A stretch of DNA of 64,000 bases from Tubulanus polymorphus (Eukaryota > Nemertea > Palaeonemertea > Tubulaniformes > Tubulanidae), in contig NC_134027.1 of assembly GCF_964204645.1 (NCBI RefSeq), forward strand, positions 2,716,485 through 2,780,484, given 5' to 3'. The stretch's first letter is position 1. Every line of letters begins with the position of its first letter. Of this stretch, positions 35,301-48,700 are shown piece after piece. A model generated the notes under the pieces. It was not told the DNA's origin and did no database searches. It saw nothing but the letters and a program-made list of their open reading frames with translations. The translations under genes were made by a program, and so were the position numbers.

Positions 35301-38041
35301 TGCCTACGAGCTTACGACCTGGCGATTTCTTCAACATCATGAACGGTGCTTCCTGTGAAGAATGTGTAGAATGTTAACTTCGCTGCCATGATTTATTTCA
35401 AATATACATCGAAAATCACGATTCACTCACTAAAATAGTCGTAACAATGAGTGGTTTTGATTTTTGTCCCGGTTGAATTCTGATCTTGTCACCTTTGACG
35501 ACGAGACCGATTTCTGGGGTCCAAGAACCAATCTGCATAATAATCAACCATCATTCCATTAGGATTGTGTAAACATTTCTAAGGGGATGCGAGATTATGA
35601 ATATTCACATAGTTTCTATGCTTACTTCTTGATTTTTTGAATCAACTAATTCCAATGAAAATCTTGATCGCTTAAACGAATTGTCAAATTCCACGGTACC
35701 TGTCATACCTCGAGTTTGCGTCTACAAAATAATGCAATGAATTAATCATTTGATTATTCCTTATGAAAGAATAGATAAATATGATTTTCAGTTATCACTT
35801 ATGGATGTTTCATGAGTTTCAGAATTTGAACATAAATCAATGATGTCATTTGATGCAACCAATGATAAACCTTTTCCAGATTTTTTAACAAAGATGCCCC
35901 TTGTGGCCAGGGAGCTGGCGAAGTGCACGACTGTGGATTCACACTAAGCGTATCAGTAGAATTGATGGCGGTTGCAAAAAGTTGTACAGCATCGTTTATC
36001 AGCGCAGCTTGCGTCTGAAAAGAGAAAAGAACGGGATTCTACAACCTACACCTAAACCTACAGTAATTATTTTTACCCGGGTCACCAACAAATTACTTCG
36101 ATAACCGTGTTACATTAATTACTAGGATAAATACCGGGTCAGAAATATATAAACAGCAGTTAATTCTAAATATGTTATAGAGAAATAAATCGCTATACAA
36201 ATAGTATATAATACTTACTGTGATCGAGGGCAAGAGTTCACTAAATGTATGGTTTCCTGGAAAACCTTTATCAATGTTTCCTGCGGGTGATTTGGGAGGT
36301 TTCATCATTCTGTAAAACCTTATCTTTCCGCCAACATCTTCGAAGTCACTCAAGTCAAATGTGTCGATGTCCTAAAAGAATTTGAATACAAATCATCTTT
36401 GAATGTTACCTGTAGGAAGGTAATGCCCCCGTCAATATGCCAGATATCACAGTTTTTGCTTACAAGCGTGGTGAAAATGTAGTTGTAATATACCGTTAAC
36501 ATTTCCAGCTTCAACGCCTAAAATAACAATAGGAATAGAAGATCGAATCTGAATAGATGTATTGGACGAAGTTCAACAGTACTTGATTACCTTTGTATTG
36601 CATTTAGTTTTTTTTTCGATATGAACAATGTTTCAATATGGTTTTGTTTATTTCATTATTGTAAATATGCATGGCTGAAAACAAACCAACAAACCTCTAA
36701 TAAAAACGAGTGAACGTCACCATTAGGAAAATCGACGACAAAATTTGTTTCTCCGAGTTTTTTCATTTCTTTAAGCAATTTTCTGTAATCTTCATTTTTG
36801 TTTATGATAGCTCTTGTTGTAACTCGTTTGCCATCGTGGCCCCGGACCCAGGTTTTGCTAGACGCGTTATCATTCTTATTCTCAAACAACGAATTCAAAA
36901 GAATTAATCCTGAAATAAAAAACAACGTTATTTTCACGAGTTGCTATTGAATTGTTGGCAGGTCTTGTGTTGTCGACCATCGTTTAACAGCGGTTAGGCC
37001 ATGAAACATGCATACCGTGGTTGTCCTCGTGGAATATTGTAAATCTTCGCCATTTTAAATATTTCACAAGATCAACAAAAGCTGCGCCAAGTGTTTCACT
37101 ATCCGGATATAAGTTAACCGTATAAGAATGTCGTGTTTTCTCGGTTTCAAGTCGTACGTTCAAATGAGGAACATTCATCACTTCACACATTGACCCGACG
37201 TGTCGCGCTGATTCGCCGTTGTACATAGGTCCAATAATTGCGGCAATACCTTTACTAAACAACTCACAAGCTGCAAAAATACGCCGTGGTTCTTTTTAAC
37301 TTATAAATAACATTGTAGACTGAATAGGCATTCCGGTAACGGGTTCTATCGTCTTATAATTTTGGTTACATGTATGTATTTTCTACTGTTTTTCCAGTTT
37401 TCCGTTTGAAGCGACCAACTGATGACACACGTTCATTCATATATCAACCTACCTTTTCCAGATGCTATGAAACTATTATCATTATCAGGCACCTCTACAA
37501 TCTCAGCTACTAGTCGTCGACTGTTTTGCGCGATTTTTTTCGTATTCACCAATTCGACTGCCTTTTGGAAAACTTGTTTGTCAAGCTTAAACCTCTTTTC
37601 GAACAAACCACCTTTGTGAAATTATTTTGAATAGTTTAAGGATTTTTTCAAACAGGCAAACTGCTGGGCTTTAAGATTGTTTGTGAAACATAGCTATATT
37701 AACCCTCATATTTAGAAATTTTGCGTTGCAAACGGCTATCCATAATTTCTGATATAGGATCAACTTCAAATAAATGAATAGAGGGCAAACAGCCACCTAC
37801 ATAATTGTCATTCACAATAAAAGATTTACGGTTATATCAATGTTTTCATGTAATTAGGGTGTAATGTAGTACTAGAAATAGTGTCGTTACGTACAGCTGT
37901 ATCGTAATAACAGAAAAGTGGTTGTTTAACTGAATGAAACATTTTTTTAAAGGAGATTTGATCCTTACCTATCTTAATATCAGCGGCGAAAGTGAATCTT
38001 ATCAAAACAACCAGACACAGAACTTCCGTAAACTTTGACAT
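32333..38041 (-). CDS. Kainate-type ionotropic glutamate receptor, paralogue 1 (complete)
   Basis: Fourteen exons with consistent phases, 849 aa: 37969-38041, 37453-37611, 37016-37270, 36695-36909, 36464-36517, 36219-36371, 35871-36014, 35626-35721, 35431-35532, 35146-35352, 34674-35016, 34380-34597, 32707-32938, 32333-32631. A signal peptide ([19 protein letters not shown]) is followed by the amino-terminal domain ([20 protein letters not shown]), ligand lobe S1 ([19 protein letters not shown], with the agonist-binding Arg), M1, the pore loop SLMQQG, M3 with SYTANLAAF, lobe S2 ([11 protein letters not shown], agonist Glu) and M4 ([21 protein letters not shown]). It is a glutamate-gated cation channel subunit, closest in motifs to GRIK1-5. 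The Q/R site of the pore is encoded as Gln. The intron between exons 12 and 13 holds a 1.36-kb foldback element. The last intron is only 75 bases and open in frame. The tail after M4 is short (stop at 32333). Confidence 0.93.
33036..33757 (+). repeat. Left array: about five 144-base tandem repeats of E2F-like palindromes
   Basis: The marker ACGTCCAATTTTCTC starts at 33071, 33215, 33359, 33503 and 33647, an exact 144-base period. Copies are nearly identical, with a few substitutions in the last two. Because 144 is a multiple of three, long open frames run through on both strands. They are by-products of the repeat, not genes. Confidence 0.9.
33878..34300 (-). repeat. Right array: about three inverted copies of the 144-base repeat
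   Basis: The same unit as the left array in reverse complement, with GGCGGGGGCGCC blocks and the complementary marker GAAAATTGGACGT near 34106 and 34249. The innermost copy is diverged (for example GAAATTTCGACG near 33962). Together with the left array it can form a long hairpin in RNA or DNA. Confidence 0.88.
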
Positions 38042-39142
38042 GGCGCTACTTGATTCGTCCTATACTAGTATATTACATTAGGTTCGACGACATTTGAGCT
38101 GCACAAAATATTACATCCAGTCCTAAGGAAATCTCATCGTCCGAGTACTTCAACAAGTTGATGTTATCTCGTCTTCATTCGTGTCACAAATGTGGTGATA
38201 GTATGTGACGTGTTGTGACATACCCCACTAAATGTATTCATATTAAGTGAATAATAGTTCATATAATTGTCTCGTGTGCGGGGCAATTACTTTTACGCTT
38301 TGACGCCGGAGCAGATTGGTTGAATGAAAAAAATTGGTAAAATTGAATCACGAAGGTATAAAATCGTGTCACTGTTATCGCTGAGGCTGAAGTATCGCAT
38401 GCATGATGTAACAGTTTTCAGTCAGTCAGGAACTATCGTGTTTTCCACAACATCCAGCGAGAGAAAAACACAAACACCACCCGAGTATCACAAGTTATAA
38501 GTATATACGCCTTCACTTTCGCTTTATCCCGATAAACTTCCTAAATATCATTCCTTGTTCCGTATCTTCAAGAAAACACAAGGCACAAATACGTATACAC
38601 GAACTTTGAAACTCGGAAGGTTGAACAGTTACTGCGAAGTTCGCGTGAACTAACACGTGATGTAATGTACTGCAGTACTGTTAAATATGATTTATGGTAA
38701 ATCCTTGGCAGATAAGACTTAGAACGTATGAGGGTAACATTCGAGAGGTAATCGCGGTCAGTTGCACCACGCACTCTCTTCGTTTCAGATTTCATGGTTG
38801 CGCGAGTATCAGATGATCATCAACTCGCCGCTTCATCTATAAATATCTTGAGAAAACGAAAAATGTTGCATTCCTTACGAATGGCAATTCCGAGAAGATT
38901 TCTAAAAGGTTTTTGATATTTCATCTCAAAAATCTGTTTATTCATCAATAGATTACCAACGTGTAAAGTGTCAAAACAATAAATTTATGAGTCATCTAAG
39001 AAACTAATTTGATTATCGAAATAGACAAGGAAACCTTACGGAGTCCAAACTAAGCGATATCCCGTGAAATAAGCAAAACGCCTACAATACTATACAGAAA
39101 ATAATGGAGGAGCAAAGTTAAAAAAGGTTTCGCGGTATTTTC
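38042..39142. other. Intergenic between the tandem kainate receptors
   Basis: 1.1 kb holding the promoter of the first receptor and the 3' untranslated region of the second; a minus-strand AATAAA at 38937-38942 is about 200 bases past the stop of the second. No coding exon is recognised. A 75-codon minus frame (38568-38795) looks like chance. Confidence 0.45.
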
Positions 39143-42100
39143 TTATTCGGTGCCAGTTTTATCGCAATCGGTATCCTCTGGTTCAGCAGGTCGTGTCGAG
39201 GATCCATTACAACGAGCTGCTATTTTCAGTTCGTTTAAAACGCTTTCACCAAGTGGCAACTGAAAAAAAATATTGACTATCAAACAATTTTTTTCTCTCC
39301 ATTAAAATGACGTGATCGTCGAAATGTATTCGTGATAATAGAATATCACTCAAGTTCAGATGGTGAGATGCAAATTCCAACAAAGAAAATATCACATTTC
39401 ATATCAAATTACGTTACGATGAAATATCACCAAACTTCTCAACTGTTAAATAAAATGCGAACAAATATCTTTTGATTTCTGTGCTTACCTTGTTTCCCTT
39501 TTTACTTCTACGATGGTGCCAGACGAATTCGAACAAAGCGATAACTATCGCTACTAAAGTTCCGATGAATAAAACGAAGAAGACACCTGCTACATTTAGT
39601 ATACCGAGTTCATTGGCATCTGTTTCTGTTTGTTCATCGCACATTCCAGCGCCTTCACTCTCCCGCCACCATTTCTCATATAATTCCGCTAATCGTTCCT
39701 GCTCTTGCAGCTTCAGTATACTGTCTGATATGACATCTCTATACGGAGAACCTGTTTATAGTGGAAACTCTTAATAGCATAACATTTAATCATGTCGTTA
39801 GTGTCATTAGAAAAAAATAATGCAGACAATGCAGGCGTCCTTATTTGGGATATATTTTGGTCGTCTCAGTTAAAATTTATTATCCAGGGTCCAGTTCCAC
39901 AGTTCCGAGTTAAGATTTGACTCAGAGTTTACTCATTGAAAATGAACTAACTTTAACTCAGTGTTAACCCTAACTCACAACTGTGGAACTGGGTCCAGGT
40001 TCATTCCGAGTTGAAAGAAACCTAAAAAATCATTTATTACTTAAAAAAGATTCATTCCGAGTTAGCTTACGAAAGTTTTGGAGCATTTGTTAACTTGATT
40101 TGAGCAAATTAGTTTACAAGTATCAGTGTCTTTACCTCGTCGAGTTCCTACCCCGTACCCCTTAGAATCGAGTCTGGAACCGATTTGAAATAGGTCGCAA
40201 TTTCTTTCGGTAAAATATTCATTTGTAGTCGATTCGAGCAGAAAGGCGTAACCTCCTTTTTTCACTCGGTCAACGCCCTCTTGCGTCGAATCAACCATCA
40301 CACTTTGCTCTCGTTTGAAGTGTTTCATGAAGTGCCACATTCGTGCATAGATCGGATTCTTCGAACTCGTTAAATACAGACACTTTAAAACCCACCATCT
40401 TAAAAATCAAAACATTAAGCTTAGGCCCGAAGCATTGGAGACAGGATACCCGAAAAAACAGGTGTGAAGATCCACCCCAGATGGTGCCGTATTTTATATC
40501 TGTTTGCTTCGATAAGTCTTCGGCGTCATTGATCGGGGAACTAAGCTTATCGATCGTGAGGAAAGCTGCCAAATTAGCAGTGTAAGACGAGATCATAATC
40601 AGTGTAAAAAACCACCAGAATCCACTTGCTACACGAGTTGAGTTCGCTATTGGAGCTATCTCTGAACCTACAATACATGATATCACACATACATATTTCA
40701 TTTCACTGGTCCATAGTATTTTCAATTTGAAATGTTACAGACCTTGTTGCATAAGTGACCCTATCGTAAACCAGAAACTGTTGCGAAACGTGAATTGATT
40801 TTCTAGTTCATCGGGATTCTGGTCACAGGGGTGAGGATTCTGCCATTCGTACGGTGTAAATCGACCAATTACAAACGTTACGAGGCTGATGACGATATAG
40901 GCAAACAGCATGAGCGCCCAGACACCGTCAGAAAATGGCGACAAAAACGAAAATAATTTCGGGTCCGGCTTCGCCGGTTTTTTACCGAGAATCGTTATTC
41001 CTAGATTCATATAAGGTTTTGTGAAGTCGATCACTTGTTCTCGGTCGTAACTGATTGTAAGTGGCGCGACCGCTAAATCAGCTTTCTGTAAAACAATGCC
41101 ACATTTTTCTAATCATATATATTCTTATATCTCATATCCTATTATTCTGGTCATTTACAGAAAGTCCGATGCTTTTCTCACGAAAACGTATATGAGTATA
41201 CACAAACCTGGTCCATAAGTTCTCTAACCATTCCATTCCAACCGTTTTTAACGGGAGCGCCATATTTCCCATCTGCTACCAGACGAATGGTATAATTGAA
41301 TCCAATATCTTCGGCAATCATTCTTATCATGTCGATACAGAAACCTTCAAATCTATCGTTTCCCGTGTAGTTAGCTTCACCGATATTCGGCTTCCTCAAC
41401 ATTACAAAAGGAGCTTCCTGAATATCAGAAATAGAGACACTACAAAATATTTAATTCCTGTAAAATCTTCAAAACTTGCATGAAGGAATAATAATAATAA
41501 CCATAATAGTTGTAACGACGAGGGCTTGTGGTTCTTTCTGTAACGGCATCTTTTTCAGTTTGTTCCCGATAACAGCTAGTCCATTATTCGGGTCCCAGTA
41601 TCCAAGCTGCAGAAGATTTCAACACATCATCAACGACTTTTGGATAAACAGTATTCGGTTGGAAAAAAATGGACTGAAGACATGATATATTCGTTTTAAT
41701 GATATGGGTAGAAATTCGTACAGAAAATTAGCTCTTAATTTACGCACCACGTCATTATTCGCATCAACCATCCTCAGTGTAAACATGATTCGCCTGCCCA
41801 GGTCATCGACCTCGATTTGACCGGTCAAACCATTCGAAATCTATCAGAAATATTGTTTATAGAATAATTACATATTATTCACGTGATGTCTCGTATAGGG
41901 TGATTAATAATCGCGTCAGTTGCTACAAATCGTTTACGACGCAGTGGAGGATATTCACGAGTCATTTGATCGGGTCATGTCAAAACGGATAACAACTTAC
42001 ATTTTCATTGATAATTCTTTGCAGCAGAGAATTCCCTCGTGGCCAATGGGTTGGTGAACTGCATGATTGTCCAGTTACTGTAACAAGCGATTGGTTTTCA

Positions 42101-45100
42101 ACTGCAGTTAGAGCTCTAGCCACTAGTTGGATGGCATCGTAGATAAGCGCTGATTGCGTCTGAAAATTGTGATATTCTGTGTTTTAAATTGCCTGAAGAT
42201 CAAAGATGAATTCAAGTAGCAAACAGTTAGAAACAGTTGTGATACTTTTATGCATTTAACAATGATGGTTCTGTGAACTAGAATCTTACCGTCACCGCAT
42301 CTGTTCGATTGTCAACGGTGTTTCCTGCAATTTTGAGACCTTTGCTTAGTTCGGGTATGAGTGGATGGGAAGGATCGACCAATCTGTAAAACCTGATCTT
42401 TCCACCGATATCTCGGAAGTCGCTGAGATCCATTACACCAACATCCTCGTAAAATATAAGTTATTTGTAGGTGACAAATATCGGGCATAAGTATCTAACA
42501 AGAATATATCATCATCGGTATTTATTTACCATAGTTGTGAAGATGAAATTGAAATAAACAGTCAGCATTTCCAACTTGAGTGCCTATTTTTAAGGAATCG
42601 GACAGACGGGGATTAGTTACTGTATAACTCACTGTCAGTGTTCATACATCATACGCATCATACTTCTGTATGAAATAGTTGCGACAGAGCAAATAACCTT
42701 TTACCTGCCTTACGAAGAGATTTACAGGCAAAACAATCTAGCAATAAACCATTTTACAGTTGCTAGCCGCCATTTTGTTAGGGTACTTTTGTCCCGTATT
42801 GTTGGGTCATTTTTTTCTATTTTTTAAAAACTATCCGTGATGCGTGTTGTATCATATTTCATCTGTCCATGGATGGATTTTGACAACTTCAGCAACATTC
42901 AAACCGCGTGAATCTCTAGTTTTCAGTTATGTAAAAATCATTTCTCAAATTTACAACAATGCGACATGAGAGCGATATAAAAATCGGTGGTCAGTTTTTG
43001 CCGTGCGCATAGAAATCAAGGGTACTGAACTTTGAAGTTCGTTATTTTCAGAAATAATTTTCTAAAAAATCCAAGCATTTCGAGAACTGTGCGCATAAAT
43101 GCCCCATTTCAGGTGAACTTTGAAATTTTAAGATATCTTGCCTAGTTTTTTTCCTATGGCACTTTAACTGCAGCGCGTGTATTGTCATTCCGAGATTCGG
43201 CGCTGTTTTCTTTGCGTGTATTTCAGTATATGGGTGTTATTTTTTCATTTTTACTACACTTGTCTCTACGGAAAATGGTTTTAATTGTTGGTACGAGCAT
43301 CAGGTTTTAATATTACGGCATTAATATTGTATTCCGTTCTCCGGCGCTAGTTCGTAATGGCTGTATTGGTAGCCGCTTTTACAGCAGGCAGAGGCTTACG
43401 TACATGCACCCAAGAAAACCCAAAATATCACTCTTTTGTTGTAAATGCAATCCACACACTTCTTGCGTTTTTGTGATGGTAGATGTCACTTTTTACTTTT
43501 TATCACCTGTGTCTGACATTAGGACTTGATACTTGATATGTCACCACCAAAGCAAGAAAACGTTTTCCTATATTTTCTTCCCAATCTAATCAATCTTGTG
43601 TGTACTTAATAGAAAGTATTCATAGAAAGTAGCTGAATATTTGCCCCAACCCATTTGTCCAGCTTTTTGACCACTTCTCCATCCATCTAATTTCAGTAGA
43701 TTTTTATGTAAATTTATTGATAGACTACTGATTTAAATGGTCATCATACTCGATTTTGAGTGATATATTTCTTTTCTTCTTCCATCTCAATATAGGCCCA
43801 TATATTCTCTTCCCGCGCGCAACTTCGAATACGTGATCAAAATGCCGTTCAGTCTCGCTGCTAAAACTGGTAAAAAAATCCCTTAAACTCCAACATCTCT
43901 AATGTCTTCGATCTATTATATTGCATAAATGACGTAATATTAAAACCTGATACTCGTACCAACAATTAAAACCATTTTCCGTAGAGACAAGTGTAGTAAA
44001 AATGAAAAAATAACACCCATATACTGAAATACACGCAAAGAAAACAGCGCCGAATCTCGGAATGACAATACACGCGCTGCAGTTAAAGTGCCATAGGAAA
44101 AAAACTAGGCAAGATATCTTAAAATTTCAAAGTTCACCTGAAAGGGGGCATTTATGCGCACAGTTCTCGAAATGCTTGGATTTTTTAGAAAATTATTTCT
44201 GAAAATAACGAACTTCAAAGTTCAGTACCCTTGATTTCTATGCGCACGGCAAAAACTGACCACCGATTTTTATATCGCTCTCATGTCGCATTGTTGTAAA
44301 TTTGAGAAATGATTTTTACATAACTGAAAACTAGAGATTCACGCGGTTTGAATGTTGCTGAAGTTGTCAAAATCCATCCATGGACAGATGAAATATGATA
44401 CAACACGAATCACGGATAGTTTTTAAAAAATAGAAAAAAATGACCCAACAATACGGGACAAAAGTACCCTAACAAAATGGCGGCTAGCAACTGTAAAATG
44501 GTTTATTTTGATGTCTCGTCAAACATATCCGACAAAATGTTATCGTTTCAAAGCGAAGGAACGTCTATTCTAAAATACCGACAACCTACGTGTAGTTATT
44601 AATCACAGTCATTTTTCTGGTTGTCTGCAAATTTGATGTTTATTACTACTGGAAACAAAACATCACGAAAGGTATAAATAATCGCGAATTACTACCTCGA
44701 ATAAAATATCTTTCACGATTTCGCTTCGGCAATCTACGATGAAATGCATTTCGCCACTTGTCTTTAGTTCTTTCAGCAACGAGTTATAATCGTGTTTATC
44801 TGCACCAATACGCCGAGTCGTGATACGGTAACCATCTTGCCCCCGGACCCACTCATCTGATGTGTTTGCTTTCTTTTTATTTTTCAACAAAGAACTCAAC
44901 AAAAATAGACCTAGAATAATGCATACGAGATATTGATAAGCTGTGAAGTTAGATGATTTTATATCCATATTCGAACGAAGCGTAAAGAGGCTTGGTTTGT
45001 TTACCGTGGTTGTCCTCGTGGAGTATTGTAAATCTTCGCCATTTTAGATATTTCACAAGATCAACAAAAGCTGCGCCAAGTGTTTCACTGTCCGGATATA

Positions 45101-45701
45101 AGTTAATCGTATAAGAATGTCGTATTTTCTGGGTTTCAAGTCGTACGTTCAAATGAGGAACATTCATCACTTCACACATTGACCCGACGTGTCGCGCTGA
45201 TTCGCCGTTGTACATAGGTCCGATAATTGCGGCAATACCTTTACTAAACAACTCACAAGCTGCAAAAATACTTTACGATAATGTATAATGTATTCATCCG
45301 ACAAGCTATCAAATAAGAAAGATGAAATACGTGTAATATAAAACCTTTTCTAGCTGTTATAAAGCTGTTGTCATCTCTGGATATCTCCGCAATTTGTGCT
45401 CGTAGAGTTGTTTGGGGTAATACGTCCCGTCGTGAGTTCACATCTTCAATCGCTCGTCGGAAAACATCATTCTCCGTCTTAAAATTCTTCTCAAACAACC
45501 CGCCTGTTTTATAATGAAGGTGTTATAACAGTTTCCTCATGAACTTGCCCTAAATCTCGTATACTTTCTTACGTTATAAACGTATTTGAATACTTATCAA
45601 AATGAAATCTGACCAATTTGAATATCGGCTGCCAATATCGATCCAATCCATAAAGCGGCAAATGATACGCATATACAACCACATCGGTATCCCAGCTTCA
45701 T
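39143..45701 (-). CDS. Kainate-type ionotropic glutamate receptor, paralogue 2 (complete)
   Basis: Fifteen exons, about 893 aa: 45614-45701, 45345-45503, 45005-45259, 44696-44910, 42530-42583, 42290-42445, 42001-42159, 41748-41840, 41502-41606, 41208-41417, 40743-41085, 40450-40667, 40136-40382, 39489-39751, 39143-39259. Same domain order as its neighbour: signal peptide, amino-terminal domain, [19 protein letters not shown], pore loop [26 protein letters not shown] and M4. Intron positions match, and several exons have identical lengths (159, 255, 215, 54, 343, 218). It differs in having an extra last exon (39143-39259) giving a 38-residue tail ending [10 protein letters not shown]. The acceptor of exon 13 (40383) is uncertain: the choice adds five residues (CLYLT) relative to the neighbour but is the one that keeps frame. 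Intron 4 contains a 1.76-kb inverted-repeat element. The two subunits may co-assemble; that is inferred from the family. Confidence 0.92.
39885..40000. repeat. MITE-like element in kainate receptor 2 intron
   Basis: About 115 bases with imperfect inverted ends: the left end reads CAGTTCCACAGTT and the right end AACTGTGGAACTG. The interior is rich in TTAACTC/GAGTTAA. It lies in the intron before exon 14 and is the better preserved relative of the copy at 10,741-10,850. Confidence 0.6.
42747..44503. mobile_element. Inverted-repeat (foldback) transposon, non-autonomous
   Basis: Two arms of about 570 bases (42747-43318 and about 43935-44503) are near-perfect reverse complements around a spacer of about 615 bases. 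The left end starts AACCATTTTACAGTTGC and the right end is GCAACTGTAAAATGGTT; a TA flanks each. Shared inner landmarks are TGGTACGAGCATCAGG (left) and its complement with one change (right). The spacer has no long open frame and no transposase motif. It lies in intron 4 of the second kainate receptor. Near-identity of the arms suggests recent insertion or arm-to-arm conversion. Confidence 0.85.
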
Positions 45702-48700
45702 CGTGTTAGATAATTTCTATGTAGCTCACCTATAGTTTTGAGAATTAGAAATCACTATGTGAACTGTATTTGTCTCCATTAGAATCAATGTATGCAGATT
45801 CATGGTGAAAAAAATTTACGGCCTCACAATTAACTAATTCATTGCGATTTTATACTTATCATAATAATTACTGTTCTTTTATACGTTTGCAAGAAAATAC
45901 ACAATCATTCTCACTTTCAATCGTTGCACAAGCGAGGTCATCAAATCAGGCGACATTTAGACCTAATAATTGATAACCAGGACAAAGCGCTACGTACCTC
46001 GAAAATCTTTTGATTTTAGTCTATTTTTAGCTATTTCGTTACTGTCAGATTCGTTTTTTTTTGTAAAATCTGAACAGTTTGTAGGGATATTTTGACGTTT
46101 AGTATGTTATTTATTGTATGTTCTGAGTACATTTTCCGGAATTCTCTTGTTAAGAAACAATTGTTAATATCCGTTACCATAACGAAGTATGTATATATTA
46201 CGAATGATACGTCGATTCGAATCGTTCGGGATATTTTTGAACAACGTGTACTCAATAACTCGATTATTGCTTTGTTTTTGTACTTTTGATCCCATACTGA
46301 CATCTCACCTACATTGCATCTATTTTTATGCTAAATTCACTTGAAACTTACGTGAAAAATGACATAAAGTTTCTTGAACTATCGATATAAGCAATATATG
46401 AGTGTCTTACCTAAAACTGAAATAGAATGTGAAATTTTTTAGTTTAATTTGATTGATATAGCAATAATGAAATTTGTGACATACGAGAAAATATCAACTT
46501 TCGAATGATCTTTATAATATAATATATGGATACAAGATTCAGTAGATTCATACAAGATTAAGATTAGCAGTTTGAAATATAAAAATAAGTTGAATTAAGT
46601 TAAATAGATGAGAAAAACGACCATTACAATCTATGGAAAAAATATTAACCAATTATTTTCCTTTTTTCTTACCACGAACTTAGTCACTTTGATTAACAAA
46701 GATGATTCCAGCTAAAATCTATCTGAGATTAAAAGTGCTTAAAAACTGTTTCAGTTTTTTAGAACTAACCTTCAACGCTGAAAGGTATAAAAATCCTACA
46801 AACAGGTTGATGCGTTGACGTGAAATGGAGGTGGGTTTACAGTTTGCAGCGATGTTTCTTCAGAAGTATACACTTCAATAAGTGCAAGTGATTCCCTCGT
46901 ATGTATTTTGCCATACGTGCAAATTATTGGAAAACGGCAAATTTCCTATTTTCTGCAAAATATCTATTACTGAAGGCAGTAATAGATAATTTAATCTGAA
47001 TTGCATATGAAGTAAACCTAATTTCATAATGAATAGAACATTAACATGAAGTGTAACTGGAAACGTAAATTCTCGTTTTTATGAACTTCTACTAATTGAA
47101 ATACCACAGAGGCTGGTTGAATCAGACTGTCTTTCGCTTGTCATCACATATCATCAAAAACCATTTATCGCTGCTTTGCAGCTACAATCATTTAATAATT
47201 TGTTAGATTAAAGACTGTCACCACTGAACGATTTACAGAACTTTAATGTGCATCTGTCTTGACAAGATTTTGTAGATTATGCAGTCTACTAACTGATTAA
47301 GTTATCTAGTAACTCTTATCTAACTGGTTTGATATAAATTTCAGCATTCCCTGACCAGTACCAGTTAGTATACACCATTATTACACCACATTTAAGTTAG
47401 AATAAACTTAAGTTGAGTCTAAATTCGTTGTTAGTGTCGTTTCATTGGTGAGTTTTGACCATGGCCGTATCATTTTTGAAGCAGGTGATTATGTAAGCTT
47501 ACAGATGAAGTTAAAGACGACTGTCAGATGTTTTCTTTTCTAGGTATTCAGAGTCGCAGATTTTGTGTCGCAAAACGTTACCAGATGGAAATATTCTAAT
47601 CAATTGTTCAGGTCTCATGTGGATTCATCATTTCGATTTATTTCTCATTTACGTAAGTGGATACCGATTGATTGTCACGGCGATCTATCATAACCTCGAT
47701 TGTTACACGTATGATCCGTCACATATGTATAATTCCTTTTTCAACTGAATGCAAATTGGAAAATTCTACCAACATTAGTTTTGTGAGAACCATTTAACGA
47801 ATATGTATGTGTAAATATAATGGAAGATGATGCATGCAAGGTCTTTAAAGAATACTAGAAGAAAATGCGAAATGAGCAATGCTAATAGTTTCAAGATGAC
47901 TCGCTAGTCGAGCGATTGAATAAGACGTTAGTTTAGAGGTGGCGATCATCACACACGCGTCCGTTACGTGTTGTACGGTAACAACACTAGAACTTGAAAG
48001 CTATCAACTCAAACAGTTCTCAACTTGACCACAAAAAGTAGATGGATATACTTGATCAGTACGAAAAGTAAAACTACGAACAGGTGGAAGAGAAACATTT
48101 TTTTTAAACGGTGACTTGAATGAGGTAAGATGGGTTTTGCATCCATTATCTAACCTGTATATACTTAATTCTTAAAGTGAATTTTTGCGAAGTGTTATGT
48201 ATCTATATATTAAGCCGATGCATGGATATTGATATTAAATGTTGTAAGACGACTGGCATCAACTATTAACAGCTTTCATTGACTTAACAGTTGGCCGACT
48301 AAACATGTGTTACAGAGCATCGATCCTGGAATATTTTCACCATTCATAAATCAGTTTTTGCTCTCGCATATCTCATATCTCATATCTCATATCTCATATC
48401 TCATAACTCATATCGATAATATTGATAGATCATATTTTTTGATAAACCAGAGATTATCACAAACAAGATTGACTGATAAGAATGGAAAATTGTTTTTCGC
48501 CAGGGACCTTTCTAGACATCCATCTAGCTGGTTTTGACTGCCCAAAATACTTGGAATCCTACTTAAACAATTAATAGTACTTATGTCGAAAACGGCGGAA
48601 GACGAGTTCTTTTTAACGGATTGGTTTAACTCGTTCATTGGGGGTATTAAGTCATTCGTTATATTTTACATGATAAACAAAATAAAATCGCTTGCTCCAC

